A stretch of 64,000 bases of DNA from Chitinophaga sp. YR627 (GCF_900114995.1 NZ_FOUX01000001.1:930001-994000), one strand, 5' to 3'. Numbered from the stretch's first letter, positions 16,115 to 25,654 are shown. Program-made: numbers and translations. Notes: generated from the letters alone by a model not told the origin.

Positions 16115-17080
16115 ATGCCAACGATCACCTTGCCTCGGATAATTTATCCGTTCCCCTCTCTTATTAACCAATTTGTAACAGCAGCACATGAGCAAAACCG
16201 TCAATGGGTAGCCGATTTCGGCTTTATTACGACGCCAGAAGCCATGGCCCGTTTTGACAGATCCCGTTTTGCCTGGCTGGCCGCAAGAGCGTTTCCGCAT
16301 GCAGGTTTTCATGAACTGTGCACCATCGCCAACTTTAACACCTGGCTGTTTATGCTGGATGACCAGTGCGATGAAGCACAACTGGGAAAGAAAGCCGTAT
16401 ACCTGGAACACGTTACCGACGGCTTCATGAACATACTGAAACATAATACACCTGTTGACACCGTGCTGGGAAGAAGTTTCACAGACATCTGGGAACGTAT
16501 GCAGGGCCTCGGCGATACCGCCTGGCAGGCTCGTTTCATCAGAAGTATGGAGGAATATTTTACTTCCTGCCACTGGGAAGCCGGCAACAGAGCGGCGGAT
16601 ATCGTCCCAACCGTCGCTGAATACGTCACCATGCGTCCTTACACCGGTGCATTGTTCGCCGATGTGGAAGCGATCGAGATCATAGAAAAAGTGTATCTGC
16701 CCGCCCACATCCTGCAACACTTTATCGTACAGCGCCTGGTACTGGCCTGCAATAACATCGTATGCTGGGCCAATGATATCTTCTCCTGCGCCAAAGAAGC
16801 CAGACAGGGAGATGTACATAATCTCGTGCTGGTATTGCAGCATGAGCGCAATATCACCCTGCAGGAAGCTGTCAACGAAACCGCCAGGATGCACAATGAA
16901 GAAGTGAAACTGTTTACCGCCCTCGAAAAACTGCTGCCTTCTTTTGGTGCAGAAATGGACAGGGAACTGGAACGGTTTATAGCAGTACTTCGTTCCTGGA
17001 TCACGGCTAATTATGACTGGAGCTATCATGATACCGGAAGGTACCAGGTAAAAGAAGTGGAAGTAGTGATCAATTCCTGA
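16115..17080 (+). CDS. Class I terpene synthase (cyclase)
   Basis: 321 residues, the usual size of a bacterial mono-domain class I terpene cyclase. Every key motif is intact: Asp-rich D82-D83-Q-C-D86, the NSE triad N220-D-I-F-S224-C-A-K227-E228, the pyrophosphate sensor R174 (RPYTG), and the C-terminal R309-Y310 pair. These bind three Mg2+ and the diphosphate of GPP, FPP or GGPP and start carbocation cyclisation. Chitinophaga is known to encode active sesqui- and diterpene cyclases, but the product here cannot be read from sequence. Next to idi; no cytochrome P450 or other tailoring gene is adjacent. Confidence 0.92.
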   Translation: MPTITLPRIIYPFPSLINQFVTAAHEQNRQWVADFGFITTPEAMARFDRSRFAWLAARAFPHAGFHELCTIANFNTWLFMLDDQCDEAQLGKKAVYLEHVTDGFMNILKHNTPVDTVLGRSFTDIWERMQGLGDTAWQARFIRSMEEYFTSCHWEAGNRAADIVPTVAEYVTMRPYTGALFADVEAIEIIEKVYLPAHILQHFIVQRLVLACNNIVCWANDIFSCAKEARQGDVHNLVLVLQHERNITLQEAVNETARMHNEEVKLFTALEKLLPSFGAEMDRELERFIAVLRSWITANYDWSYHDTGRYQVKEVEVVINS

Positions 17081-17088
17081 TCCGGCGT

Positions 17089-17274
17089 TGAAATGCAGCG
17101 AAGATCACAGCAAACAATAACTGGAATTGTTCTGTCACTGATATCAGTTGCGGATAACCATAAACAGGAATAGTTCACAATTCCCGGAATGATGACCATA
17201 AATATCAGGGTAAATAATGACCGGCTTTTTTGCAATGATCAGCCATTAATAATTGACAACCACTCTGCATTTCA
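17089..17274. repeat. 186-bp segment with 10-bp terminal inverted repeats
   Basis: TGAAATGCAG at 17089-17098 is the exact inverse of CTGCATTTCA at 17265-17274. The segment fills most of the spacer between convergent genes and has no coding frame. A TTGAAATGCAGCG stretch recurs at about 40199-40211. It may be the remains of a small non-autonomous element. Confidence 0.35.
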
Positions 17275-17281
17275 TCTGTCA

Positions 17282-17322
17282 AAAAGTAAGGGCGTCTGCT
17301 GACAGCGGACGCCCTTACTTTT
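17282..17322. terminator. Bidirectional terminator between terpene synthase and DUF2157 genes
   Basis: A perfect 15-bp stem (17282-17296 with 17308-17322) carries A-runs left and T-runs right. It sits between convergent genes and can serve both. Confidence 0.85.
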
Positions 17323-17326
17323 ATCT

Positions 17327-18367
17327 TTACTGCTTTCCCGGCTTCCCTTTCAGCCTTCTCTCCAGCAATTTTCCAATCCACCAGAAAGACAGCGCCAGTA
17401 TAGTAAAGAACACGCCCTTATGTGTGCGGTCCCATAAATATTCAAAATACCGGGTATACAGGTTGAGCAGCAGAAACAGGACCGCCATATCCCTGACCAT
17501 CGTATCATGTGTTTTGATGCCCCAGATGAGCACCAGCACACATAAAATCGTAAATGCACCTACCCACCAGAGCAGACTAACCTGCCTGACCTGCTGCCAT
17601 TCATCCCAGGAGGCACTGTTGCCAAAAATAGAGATCATCCAGCCGGATAAAAGCAATAACAGCCAGCTACCTACCCACGTAATGTGTTTTACCTGTTTGT
17701 ATAAACGATTATTCCGGAAGATCCAGTGAATACCCACCATGATAATGGCCAGCAATATCATACGGCAGGGGAGGTTCATGCCAAGAAAAAAGGCCTTACC
17801 ATCTGAAATATAGTACGTGAGCTTTACGTAAGCGGGTATCAGACATAACAGCGTAGCCGTCCACATCAGCCGGGAAGACAGCAATATGCCCAGTATCCCG
17901 TAAGCTGCCGTAGCCAGCAGCCAGAAAACGCCATAATTGCCATTGAGGTACTGGAGGGTCTTACCCAGGTACACCACGCTGACGCCGACACTTAAAATCG
18001 GAAGCAGCCAGAATAATTCCCGGTTCAGGGAATAGTCCGGATTACGCTGCTGCCGCCGGTAACCATTGTAACAAAGAAATATCGTCAGCGCCGCAAAAAG
18101 GGTGGCAATAATGCCGTCTGTCAGGGAGAATTTCAGCCGTAATACCTCAATCCATTTTTCATCCAGCACCAGCGAACCAAATGCCATCAGCGCACAGGAA
18201 ATAGCGGCAATAAAAATATAAAGGGTTACCACCTGCCAGTCACCCTCACGTATACGCCAGGTCTCCTTCAGACGGGTGGCCTGTTCCGGGGTAATAAGGT
18301 TTTCGGATTCCCATTGGCGTACCGCCTTCTGCAGGAGGTGGGCTTCCTTTTTATCAACTTCTAACAT
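17327..18367 (-). CDS. DUF2157-type multi-pass membrane protein
   Basis: 346 residues. A soluble N-terminal part of about 50 residues (HLLQKAVRQWESENLITPEQATRL, typical of DUF2157) is followed by about nine hydrophobic helices. The start of the membrane part, VVTLYIFIAAISCALMAFGSLVL, matches the family pattern. A short basic tail (RRLKGKPGKQ) ends the protein. No biochemical function is established for the family. It is monocistronic, with convergent and divergent neighbours. Confidence 0.75.
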   Translation of the reverse strand: MLEVDKKEAHLLQKAVRQWESENLITPEQATRLKETWRIREGDWQVVTLYIFIAAISCALMAFGSLVLDEKWIEVLRLKFSLTDGIIATLFAALTIFLCYNGYRRQQRNPDYSLNRELFWLLPILSVGVSVVYLGKTLQYLNGNYGVFWLLATAAYGILGILLSSRLMWTATLLCLIPAYVKLTYYISDGKAFFLGMNLPCRMILLAIIMVGIHWIFRNNRLYKQVKHITWVGSWLLLLLSGWMISIFGNSASWDEWQQVRQVSLLWWVGAFTILCVLVLIWGIKTHDTMVRDMAVLFLLLNLYTRYFEYLWDRTHKGVFFTILALSFWWIGKLLERRLKGKPGKQ

Positions 18368-18504
18368 ACAGGGTAAATATAACGTAAAAACAATGTGGAC
18401 TATTGAAATAATGTTTTATTAAGTATCTTGACCCGCTTTTTCAATTATCAAACTTAGTGCTAGGGTCTGAAAACTGCTTGTGAACGGGCCTTTAAATCCC
18501 TGAT

Positions 18505-20154
18505 ATGAATCAATCAGCTGATACACACCACTTAGGTAGCCTGGACTACCTCGTGTTTTTTATCTATTTTATTATTGTCGCCGGCTTCGGCTACTATATT
18601 TTCCAGCGTAAAAGGTCCAAAACGGCTAGCACGAAGGACTTTTTCCTGGCAGAAGGCTCCCTGACATGGTGGGCGATCGGGGCCTCCCTGATTGCTTCCA
18701 ATATCTCGGCAGAACACTTCATCGGCCAGTCCGGTTCCGGTTTTGCCCTGGGGCTGGCTATCTCTTCCTATGAATGGATCGCCGCCGCGACCCTCATCAT
18801 TGTAGCCATCTTCTTCATCCCGATCTATCTGAAAAATAAGATCTACACCATGCCCCAGTTCCTGCGGGAACGGTACAACGAGACGGTGAGTACGATCATG
18901 GCTATTTTCTGGCTGGTGGTGTACGTATTAGTTAACCTGACATCCATCGTGTATCTGGGGGCCCTGGCAATTACAGCAATTTCGGGGATACCGTTCTTCT
19001 GGTGTATTATCGGGTTGGCTATTTTTGCCCTGCTGGTGACATTGGGAGGTATGAAAGTGATCGGCTATACCGACGTGATCCAGGTATTTGTGTTGATTGT
19101 AGGCGGTCTGGCTACGACCTATCTTGCGCTGCAAATGGTGTCCAATCACTTCGGTTACGGAGATAATATCCTCAAAGGACTGGCCATCGTACATGAGCGG
19201 GCAGATACGCATTTCCATATGATCTTCTCTTCCGATCATCCTTATTATAAGGACCTGCCAGGTCTTTCCGTGATCGTTGGGGGTATGTGGATCAACAACC
19301 TCAACTACTGGGGATGTAACCAGTATATTATTCAGCGTGCCCTGGGTGCTGACCTGAAAACAGCCCGTAATGGTATCCTGTTCGCCGCTTTCCTGAAACT
19401 GCTGATTCCACTGATCGCGGTGATTCCGGGTATTACCGCTTACGTGCTCTTCAAAGAAGGCGTATTTAACGACGAACTAAGAAACGCTGCCGGCGTAGTA
19501 AAACCGGATCTGGCATACCCGACCCTGATGAACCTGTTGCCGGTTGGTCTGAAAGGACTGGCTTTTGCAGCACTGACGGCCGCTATCGTGGCATCGCTGG
19601 CGGGTAAACTGAACAGTATCTCTACAATTTTCTCCCTGGATATCTATCACCGTTATTTTAACAAACAGGCAAGTGAAAAGCACCTGGTAAGAATAGGTCG
19701 TGTGGCGGTGATTGTATCTATGGTAGTGGCTTGTATCGTGGCGCCGGCACTGACGACGCTCGACCAGGCTTACCAGTTCATCCAGGATTGCGTAGGGTAT
19801 ATTTCTCCGGGTATCCTGGCGATATTCCTGTTGGGTTTCTTCTGGAGACGTACCACTTCTCTGGCGGCATTACTGGCAGCGATACTGACCATTCCATTGT
19901 CAGCAATTCTGAACTTCCTGCCATCATGGACCAACGGCGCGTTCCCGGAATATCCTTTCCTGGATCGTATGTCCATCGTATTTGTGTTCCTGGTAGCATT
20001 GATGATCATCGTTACCCTGATGGATAGGCGTAGTAAAGATCAGAAACGTATTATCGTGATCGATCCGGCACTGTTCCGTACTACACCGGTGTTTATTGCT
20101 GGTAGCGTGATCATTACGGCGATCCTCATCGTATTGTACACCGTATTCTGGTAA
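18505..20154 (+). CDS. SLC5-family Na+/solute symporter
   Basis: 549 residues with about 13-14 membrane helices of the sodium/solute symporter (SGLT-like) family. The opening LDYLVFFIYFIIVAGFGYYIF, the DFFLAEGSLTWWAIGASLIASNISAEHFIG signature, the NYWGCNQYIIQRALGA stretch and the GLAFAALTAAIVASLAGKLNSISTIFSLDIY motif with its Na2-site residues are all clear. Substrates in the family include sugars, myo-inositol, sialic acid and vitamins. Closeness to the inositol oxygenase gene (1.5 kb downstream) makes inositol a reasonable guess, not a demonstrated one. A weak TTG-N18-TATCTTG promoter-like pair lies at 18403-18430. Confidence 0.92.
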   Translation: MNQSADTHHLGSLDYLVFFIYFIIVAGFGYYIFQRKRSKTASTKDFFLAEGSLTWWAIGASLIASNISAEHFIGQSGSGFALGLAISSYEWIAAATLIIVAIFFIPIYLKNKIYTMPQFLRERYNETVSTIMAIFWLVVYVLVNLTSIVYLGALAITAISGIPFFWCIIGLAIFALLVTLGGMKVIGYTDVIQVFVLIVGGLATTYLALQMVSNHFGYGDNILKGLAIVHERADTHFHMIFSSDHPYYKDLPGLSVIVGGMWINNLNYWGCNQYIIQRALGADLKTARNGILFAAFLKLLIPLIAVIPGITAYVLFKEGVFNDELRNAAGVVKPDLAYPTLMNLLPVGLKGLAFAALTAAIVASLAGKLNSISTIFSLDIYHRYFNKQASEKHLVRIGRVAVIVSMVVACIVAPALTTLDQAYQFIQDCVGYISPGILAIFLLGFFWRRTTSLAALLAAILTIPLSAILNFLPSWTNGAFPEYPFLDRMSIVFVFLVALMIIVTLMDRRSKDQKRIIVIDPALFRTTPVFIAGSVIITAILIVLYTVFW

Positions 20155-20171
20155 GCAGATCATTTACAGCA

Positions 20172-20220
20172 TAAATAGTAAGAGGGCCTCCGCCATTGGC
20201 AGAGGCCCTCTTACTATTTA
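20172..20220. terminator. Strong bidirectional terminator
   Basis: A 19-bp perfect stem (20172-20190 with 20202-20220) with an extra GCC/GGC pairing in the loop. It lies directly after the symporter gene and about 100 bp downstream of the minus-strand subtilase remnant. Confidence 0.85.
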
Positions 20221-20319
20221 TGCGCGTGATATACCCGAAATATCCCTGAGATACCGGGGTGTATAATTGGTTGTTATGCAGTAGGTTATACGGATTTGAG
20301 GTGGACTTGATCCGGTGCA

Positions 20320-21467
20320 CTATTTCACCAGATTAACAGCCTTCCCGGCATTGATCTGACCAAACCCAAAGTAAGGGTCCTTACCAGGTGTACCGTAATC
20401 ATCCGCTGATTTACGCAATACCGCATCTACCAGCACGGAATTCATCCAGGGATGGTTTTCGTATAACAATGCAATGCTACCGGCTGCATGTGCCGCTGCA
20501 AGCGCAGATCCCACCGCCCATGATGGGTAATAGCCGCCTTCATCCGGAATCCAGAATCCGATATTGTAGACCCAGTTGAATAGTTGGGAGTGCCATTATT
20601 ATCAATGTAGGTCTTACGGGGAAGTTTACCGGCTACGTTCATCTCAATCACTTTTGCACCATGATTTACCGCGTAAAAGATCCCGTCAATCAGACTGCTC
20701 CAGGGTGCTTCATGGGTATAATCAGAGATCACCTTTATCAGTATCAGTTGCGCGCCGGGCGCAATACCGACCACACCACGTCCGTCATGCGAAGCAGCAA
20801 TGATACCCGCAGCACAGGTACCCTGACTGAAGTATTCTCGTTGTCCGATAGGCTCAAAAGCTTCTACCGGTTCATCAGGAATAAAGGATTGTGTGTTGAT
20901 GATCTTGCCGATGATTTCCGGATCGCGTGTTTTAAAACCGGCATCCAGGATCGCTACTTTTACATCATTCCCTTTAAAACCCTTTGCCCAGGCAGCTGGT
21001 GCTTTAATAGACTGCATATCCCACTGTAAGACGCCGTAGGGATCGCCGGAATAAACAGGAACCGCTTTGGCTGCCGGGTTGCTGTTACTGAAGACGGGCT
21101 GTTTACTGGCGTGGACTGCCTTAACAGGCACTTCCCAGTTGGTCGGCACATCGATTACCACAGATTGCACACCGGCAATCTGCCTGGCTTTTGCAGGAAA
21201 GTTGGGGTCGGGCGTTTGTACCTGAATGAGACCCAGTTCCGGGATCGTCTTTTTCAGATGGTATTTGGTGACATGTAATCCCGCCAGACTTTCCGTGATC
21301 GGGTCCAGTTTTTTGCCTTCTTCGGCAATTACAATAAAGGTCCGGTCCTGCTGCCGGACGGTGGACTGATCTTCCCGGACGATCGCTTTTTCGTCTTTCC
21401 GGCAGGAACTGATAAACAGTACAGACAGCAGGAGAGGAAGCCACAGCAATAGTTGCATTTTCTTCAT
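20320..21467 (-). pseudogene. Frameshifted, catalytically dead subtilase (S8) lipoprotein
   Basis: The first frame (start 21467) gives a lipoprotein signal ending in SSC (Cys22), a propeptide-like part and an S8 body: VAILDAGF with the catalytic Asp D175, GIIAASHDGRGVVGIAPGA, and IDGIFYAVNHGAKVIEMN. Near 20575-20595 the reading shifts by one base; the other frame continues WVYNIGFWIP to GSALAAAHAAGSIALL and ends at 20320. Total length 1148 bp is one short of a multiple of three, which fits a single-base deletion. Besides the frameshift, the catalytic His is Gln (SQGTCAAG for HGTHVAG) and the Ser position reads GSALA for GTSMA, so the ancestor was already a pseudo-protease. A sequencing error could explain the shift, but not the active-site changes. 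Confidence 0.8.
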
Positions 21468-21577
21468 GGTGATGACAATTAGAGGAATTAGGAGTTAAGA
21501 ATGGTTTTATGGAGGTCAGATTTGTATCAGTAAAGATCCTCACCTGATTCCCTGCTCCTGCATACCCATAAAAATGG

Positions 21578-21655
21578 AATTTGTGGAAATCGATTGAAAT
21601 TTGTAAATTAGAATAGCAGACGATCTTTATTTCTCCATTTCAATTTCCACGAATT
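21578..21655 (+). promoter_or_regulatory. Inverted repeat flanking the leader of the inositol oxygenase gene
   Basis: AATTTGTGGAAAT (21578-21590) is the complement, with one mismatch, of ATTTCCACGAATT (21643-21655), which ends directly at the ATG (21656). TGAAAT and ATTTCA inside extend the match. In RNA this would pair the start-codon region; in DNA it could be two operator half-sites. Confidence 0.4.
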
Positions 21656-22540
21656 ATGAGCGCAAACACCTTTTCCAACGAAGAATTAAAACCTTTGCAA
21701 AGTATAGAGCAATGGGAAGACGATGTGCTTCTGCGCTATCCTGAGCCAGCAGTGCCTGAAACGGCAAAATCCAAAGAAGAATACAGAAACTACGACAATC
21801 CAGGCCGGGATACGGTAAGAGAGTTCTATCGCCTGAATCATCACCATCAGACGTATGACTTCGTTCAGCAGAAGAAAAAGGAATTCCTGAGCTTCAGTCG
21901 TAAAGAAACACCTGTGTGGGGTGCAATGGAGTTTCTGAACACCCTGGTGGATGACTCCGATCCGGATATCGAACTGGACCAGTTACAGCACCTCCTGCAG
22001 ACGGCGGAAGCGATCAGGGCGGATGGTCATCCGGACTGGTTTGTACTTACAGGCTTTATCCATGACATGGGAAAAGTGCTCTGTCTGTTTGGAGAGCCAC
22101 AATGGGCTGTAGTGGGAGATACCTTCCCCGTTGGCTGTCAGTTCTCCGATAAAATTGTTTACCCGGAGTTCTTTGCTGACAATCCGGATGCAAAGGATGA
22201 AAGATATAATACCAAATACGGTATCTATAGTCCGAACTGCGGACTGAATCAGGTGGACCTTTCATGGGGACATGATGAATATCTGTACCAGATGATGAAA
22301 GACTATCTGCCTGAACCGGCGCTCTACATGATCCGTTATCACTCTTTCTATGCACAGCATAGGGAAGAAGCATATGATCACCTGATGAATGATCATGACC
22401 GCGAGATGTTTGAGTGGGTAAGGAAATTCAACCCTTACGATCTCTACTCAAAGAGCCCGAAACCTCCTGTAATCAGCGAATTAAAACCATACTATGAAAG
22501 TCTGATAGCAAAATACCTTCCTGACACCATCAGGCTGTAA
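21656..22540 (+). CDS. myo-Inositol oxygenase
   Basis: 294 residues, close to the size of animal and plant MIOX. It is a di-iron HD-fold enzyme that turns myo-inositol and O2 into D-glucuronate. Expected ligands are present in order: His in [11 protein letters not shown], His-Asp in [12 protein letters not shown], His in [10 protein letters not shown], His in MIRYHSFY, and Asp in NPYDLYSKS. Typical blocks [17 protein letters not shown] and [21 protein letters not shown] are intact. MIOX is mainly eukaryotic with scattered bacterial members, including Bacteroidota. The nearby symporter could bring in inositol; no uronate isomerase or other glucuronate gene is in the window. A terminator follows at 22566. 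Confidence 0.95.
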   Translation: MSANTFSNEELKPLQSIEQWEDDVLLRYPEPAVPETAKSKEEYRNYDNPGRDTVREFYRLNHHHQTYDFVQQKKKEFLSFSRKETPVWGAMEFLNTLVDDSDPDIELDQLQHLLQTAEAIRADGHPDWFVLTGFIHDMGKVLCLFGEPQWAVVGDTFPVGCQFSDKIVYPEFFADNPDAKDERYNTKYGIYSPNCGLNQVDLSWGHDEYLYQMMKDYLPEPALYMIRYHSFYAQHREEAYDHLMNDHDREMFEWVRKFNPYDLYSKSPKPPVISELKPYYESLIAKYLPDTIRL

Positions 22541-22565
22541 TTGCTGTTGGCCTGTGTTTAAACTT

Positions 22566-22601
22566 AAAAGGCTATCCACCGTATGGAGGATAGCCTTTTT
22601 T
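22566..22601. terminator. Terminator between inositol oxygenase and FAD/Fe-S dehydrogenase genes
   Basis: A 12-bp stem (AAAAGGCTATCC with GGATAGCCTTTT) around a 10-base loop, followed by a T-run, lies between convergent genes. Confidence 0.85.
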
Positions 22602-22621
22602 ATTGTTCGTATTGCATTAGT

Positions 22622-25552
22622 TTAAATCAGCGCCTCGTACAGGATCTCTACCGGGTGCTGTGATTTACGGCCGGTACCATCTTTTACCTGGTGCCTGCAA
22701 CTGGTGCCCGGAGCCGCGATGATCGTTTCTTCCGCAGCATTTCTTACAGCCGGGAATAATACCATTTCGCCAATCTCCATAGAAAGGTCGTAGTGCTCTT
22801 TCTCATATCCGAAAGAACCCGCCATACCGCAACATCCTGAAGGGATGATCTCAACAGAATAATTAGCCGGCAGCGACAGGATATTCTTACTGTGCAGCGG
22901 TGTAGACAAAGCTTTCTGCTGACAATGACCATGTAGTTTGATCTGTCTTTTCTCTGTCGTGAAAAGTGTAGCCGGAATATTGCCGGCAGCAGCCTCACGG
23001 CTCAGGAATTCATCGATCAGGAATACATTCGGTGCCAGCTGTTTTGCCTTTGCCCTCAGTTCTTCTCTCACCAGATCCGGATATTCATCCCGGAAACTAA
23101 GGATCGCAGAAGGTTCTACTCCCAATAAAGGCACCTGGTCATTGATCACATCACTGAAGATACGTACGTTCTCTTCTGCAAAGTTGCGCGCTTTACGTAG
23201 CAGGCCTTTGGACATCCAGGCACGTGCACTTTCAGGGTGCTCGATCATCTTCACATCATAGCCAAGACAGTGCAGCAGCTTTACGGCTTTGATACCGATA
23301 TGCGTATCGTTAAAGTTGGTGAACTCATCGCAGAACAGGTAGACCTGTTTCTTTGTGGCAGGCCCGGTGCTTTTCTCCTTCGGCCACTGCTTTTTAAACC
23401 AGCTTCTCAGCGTGGTGGATTGCAGTTCGGGCAGCGAACGTTTGATCGCAAATCCAGAGGTCTTTTTGATCAGATTACTGGTCAGTGGTGTATTCACCAT
23501 CCAGTTGTAAATACCCGGTGCGATCGTTGCCAGACCATTCAGACGGGTAAAATTACTGATCAGTTTTGCCCTGAAAGGAACGCCGTTGGCATCATGATAA
23601 TGTTGCAGGAATTCCATTTTCAGCTTGGCCATATCTACGTTGGATGGACATTCTGATTTACAGCCTTTACAAGCCAGACAGAGGTCCAGTACCTCATAGA
23701 TCTCTTTATGGTCGAAACGGTTCTCTTTAGTAGAATTGGTCAGGAACTCACGCAGGATGTTGGCCCTTGCGCGGGTTGTGTCCTTTTCATTGCGGGTCGC
23801 CATGTAACTCGGACACATGGTACCGCCACTCTTTTCTGTTTTACGACAATCGCCTGAACCATTACATTGCTCCGCATGCTGCAGGATGGTCTGTTCAGGA
23901 AAATGGAAGATCGTTTTCAGTTCCGGTGCTTTTTGTCCGGGGGTATAACGCAGCATGCTGTTCATGCTTGGCGTATCTACGATCTTATTCGGGTTGAAGA
24001 TATTCTCCGGATCCCAGGTATATTTCAGGTCACGCAGCAGGGTGTAGTTCTTATCACCGATCATCTGGCGGATGAATTCTCCGCGTAAGCGGCCATCACC
24101 ATGCTCACCACTGAGGGAACCGTTGTATTTCTTTACGAGTGTTGCTATCTCTTCAGCGATCTTTCTGAAGAGCAGGTTACCTTCTTCCGTTTTCAGGTTG
24201 ATGATCGGACGGAGGTGGATCTCACCGCTACCAGCATGTGCATAGTGTACGGCATGGAGATCATATTGTTTCAGGATATCGTTGAAGTCGCGGATATATG
24301 CCGGCAGGTCATCGATATCGATCGCAGTGTCTTCAATTACCGGTACGGCCTTTTCATCACCAGGGAGATTACTGAGCAGACCAAGACCTGCTTTACGCAG
24401 CGTCCAGATCTTTTTAGTGTCATCTCCAAACAGGAGTGGGAAGTGGTAACCCAGTCCGGCAGCCTGTAATTCAGCGATCAGCTGATTGGATATTTCGGTG
24501 ATGCCCTCACGCGTATCGCGGCAGAATTCCACTACGAGGATAGCGCCCGGATCGCCCTGTACAAAGAAGCGGTTTTTGCTTTGTTCAATATTATCCTTGG
24601 TACATTCCAGGATGAAATGGTCAATGAGTTCGCTGGCGCTTGGCTTATATTTCATGGCGATAATATTCGCGCGCAGGGATTCATCAACGGTATTGAAGTG
24701 AATACATACCAGCCCGGTTTCTTTGGGCGGCAGTGGAGAAACGTTCAGTTTGATCTCTGTCAGGAAAGCCAGGGTGCCTTCGGAACCTGCGATCAGCTTA
24801 CAGAAGTTGAAATCTTCCTTACCGGCAGTGAAGGGCGCCGTTTCCAGGAGCAGATCGATCGCATAACCGGTGTTACGACGGGTGATGCTTGGTTTGGGAA
24901 ACTCGCGGCGGATCTCTTCCTGGTTGCTATGATTGCCCAGCAATGTACGTACCTGACGATAGACGGTCGTCTCCAGACTGTTATCATTTTTTTCGCAACG
25001 GGCATGAAACTCGTCGGCAGAAATGGTATTGAAAACAACGTCCGAACCATCGCTGAGGATCGCTTTTACTTCCAGCAGGTGCTCGCGGGTACTACCGTAT
25101 ACAACGGAGTTAGACCCGCAGGAGTTATTACCGACCATACCACCGATCATGGCACGGTTGGCAGTAGAAGTTTCTGGTCCGAAGTAAAAGCCATAAGGTT
25201 TCAGGAACATATTCAGTTCATCCCTGATCACCCCTGGCTGTACTCTTACCCAGTGTTCTTCTGTATTGATTTCCAGTATTTTCGTGAAAGTTCTCGAAAC
25301 ATCTACTATAATCCCGTTACCGACTACCTGTCCGGCGAGAGAGGTGCCGGCCGTGCGTGGGATGAGTGAGGTTTTATTGGCGCGCGCAAAGGCGATCAAT
25401 GTCTTGATGTCCTGTTCATTTGCCGGGATGGCTACTGCCAGTGGCATTTCCCTGTAAGCAGATGCATCGGTCGCGTACAGCGTACGCATAGTATCATCAT
25501 CGTATAGAGTACCCGTCAGGTCACGGGCCAAACCCCTGAGCTTATCTCGCAT
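22622..25552 (-). CDS. FAD-binding and 4Fe-4S D-2-hydroxyacid dehydrogenase (YdiJ/GlcD-GlcF-like fusion)
   Basis: 976 residues joining three modules. First is an FAD-binding PCMH domain (IPRTAGTSLAGQVVGNGIIVDVSR, then GGMVGNNSCGSNSVVYGSTREH), followed by the FAD-oxidase C-terminal domain with HAGSGEIHLRPI and SGEHGDGRLRGEF. Next is a 4Fe-4S dicluster ferredoxin region (CNGSGDCRK...MCPSY and CLACKGCKSECP). Last are CCG-type heterodisulfide-reductase-like motifs (HGHCQQKAL, SGCCGMAGSFGYE). Such fusions oxidise D-2-hydroxyacids such as D-lactate or D-2-hydroxyglutarate and feed electrons to the respiratory chain; the exact substrate is not determined. It has its own promoter-like element upstream. 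Confidence 0.9.
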   Translation of the reverse strand: MRDKLRGLARDLTGTLYDDDTMRTLYATDASAYREMPLAVAIPANEQDIKTLIAFARANKTSLIPRTAGTSLAGQVVGNGIIVDVSRTFTKILEINTEEHWVRVQPGVIRDELNMFLKPYGFYFGPETSTANRAMIGGMVGNNSCGSNSVVYGSTREHLLEVKAILSDGSDVVFNTISADEFHARCEKNDNSLETTVYRQVRTLLGNHSNQEEIRREFPKPSITRRNTGYAIDLLLETAPFTAGKEDFNFCKLIAGSEGTLAFLTEIKLNVSPLPPKETGLVCIHFNTVDESLRANIIAMKYKPSASELIDHFILECTKDNIEQSKNRFFVQGDPGAILVVEFCRDTREGITEISNQLIAELQAAGLGYHFPLLFGDDTKKIWTLRKAGLGLLSNLPGDEKAVPVIEDTAIDIDDLPAYIRDFNDILKQYDLHAVHYAHAGSGEIHLRPIINLKTEEGNLLFRKIAEEIATLVKKYNGSLSGEHGDGRLRGEFIRQMIGDKNYTLLRDLKYTWDPENIFNPNKIVDTPSMNSMLRYTPGQKAPELKTIFHFPEQTILQHAEQCNGSGDCRKTEKSGGTMCPSYMATRNEKDTTRARANILREFLTNSTKENRFDHKEIYEVLDLCLACKGCKSECPSNVDMAKLKMEFLQHYHDANGVPFRAKLISNFTRLNGLATIAPGIYNWMVNTPLTSNLIKKTSGFAIKRSLPELQSTTLRSWFKKQWPKEKSTGPATKKQVYLFCDEFTNFNDTHIGIKAVKLLHCLGYDVKMIEHPESARAWMSKGLLRKARNFAEENVRIFSDVINDQVPLLGVEPSAILSFRDEYPDLVREELRAKAKQLAPNVFLIDEFLSREAAAGNIPATLFTTEKRQIKLHGHCQQKALSTPLHSKNILSLPANYSVEIIPSGCCGMAGSFGYEKEHYDLSMEIGEMVLFPAVRNAAEETIIAAPGTSCRHQVKDGTGRKSQHPVEILYEALI

Positions 25553-25579
25553 AATTATTTAAACTTCCCTTTTCAGACA

Positions 25580-25610
25580 GTAAAAGTAACATTTAGATAA
25601 CCTAAATACA
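25580..25610 (-). promoter_or_regulatory. Promoter of the FAD/Fe-S dehydrogenase gene with internal dyad
   Basis: On the minus strand a TTG (25608-25610), a 20-base spacer and TACTTTTA (25580-25587) match the Bacteroidota -33/-7 layout with one change in the -7 box. The spacer contains the dyad TTTAG-N5-CTAAA, a possible operator inside the promoter. The gene start is 28 bp downstream. Confidence 0.5.
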
Positions 25611-25654
25611 AGCAGGGGCCGGGAAATTAGAAATTGACGAAAGAGGATGGTAAT

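Noticed and set aside
16013..17029. A 338-codon frame opposite the terpene synthase gene
   Set aside because: The terpene synthase motifs are complete on the plus strand, so the reverse frame is a shadow.
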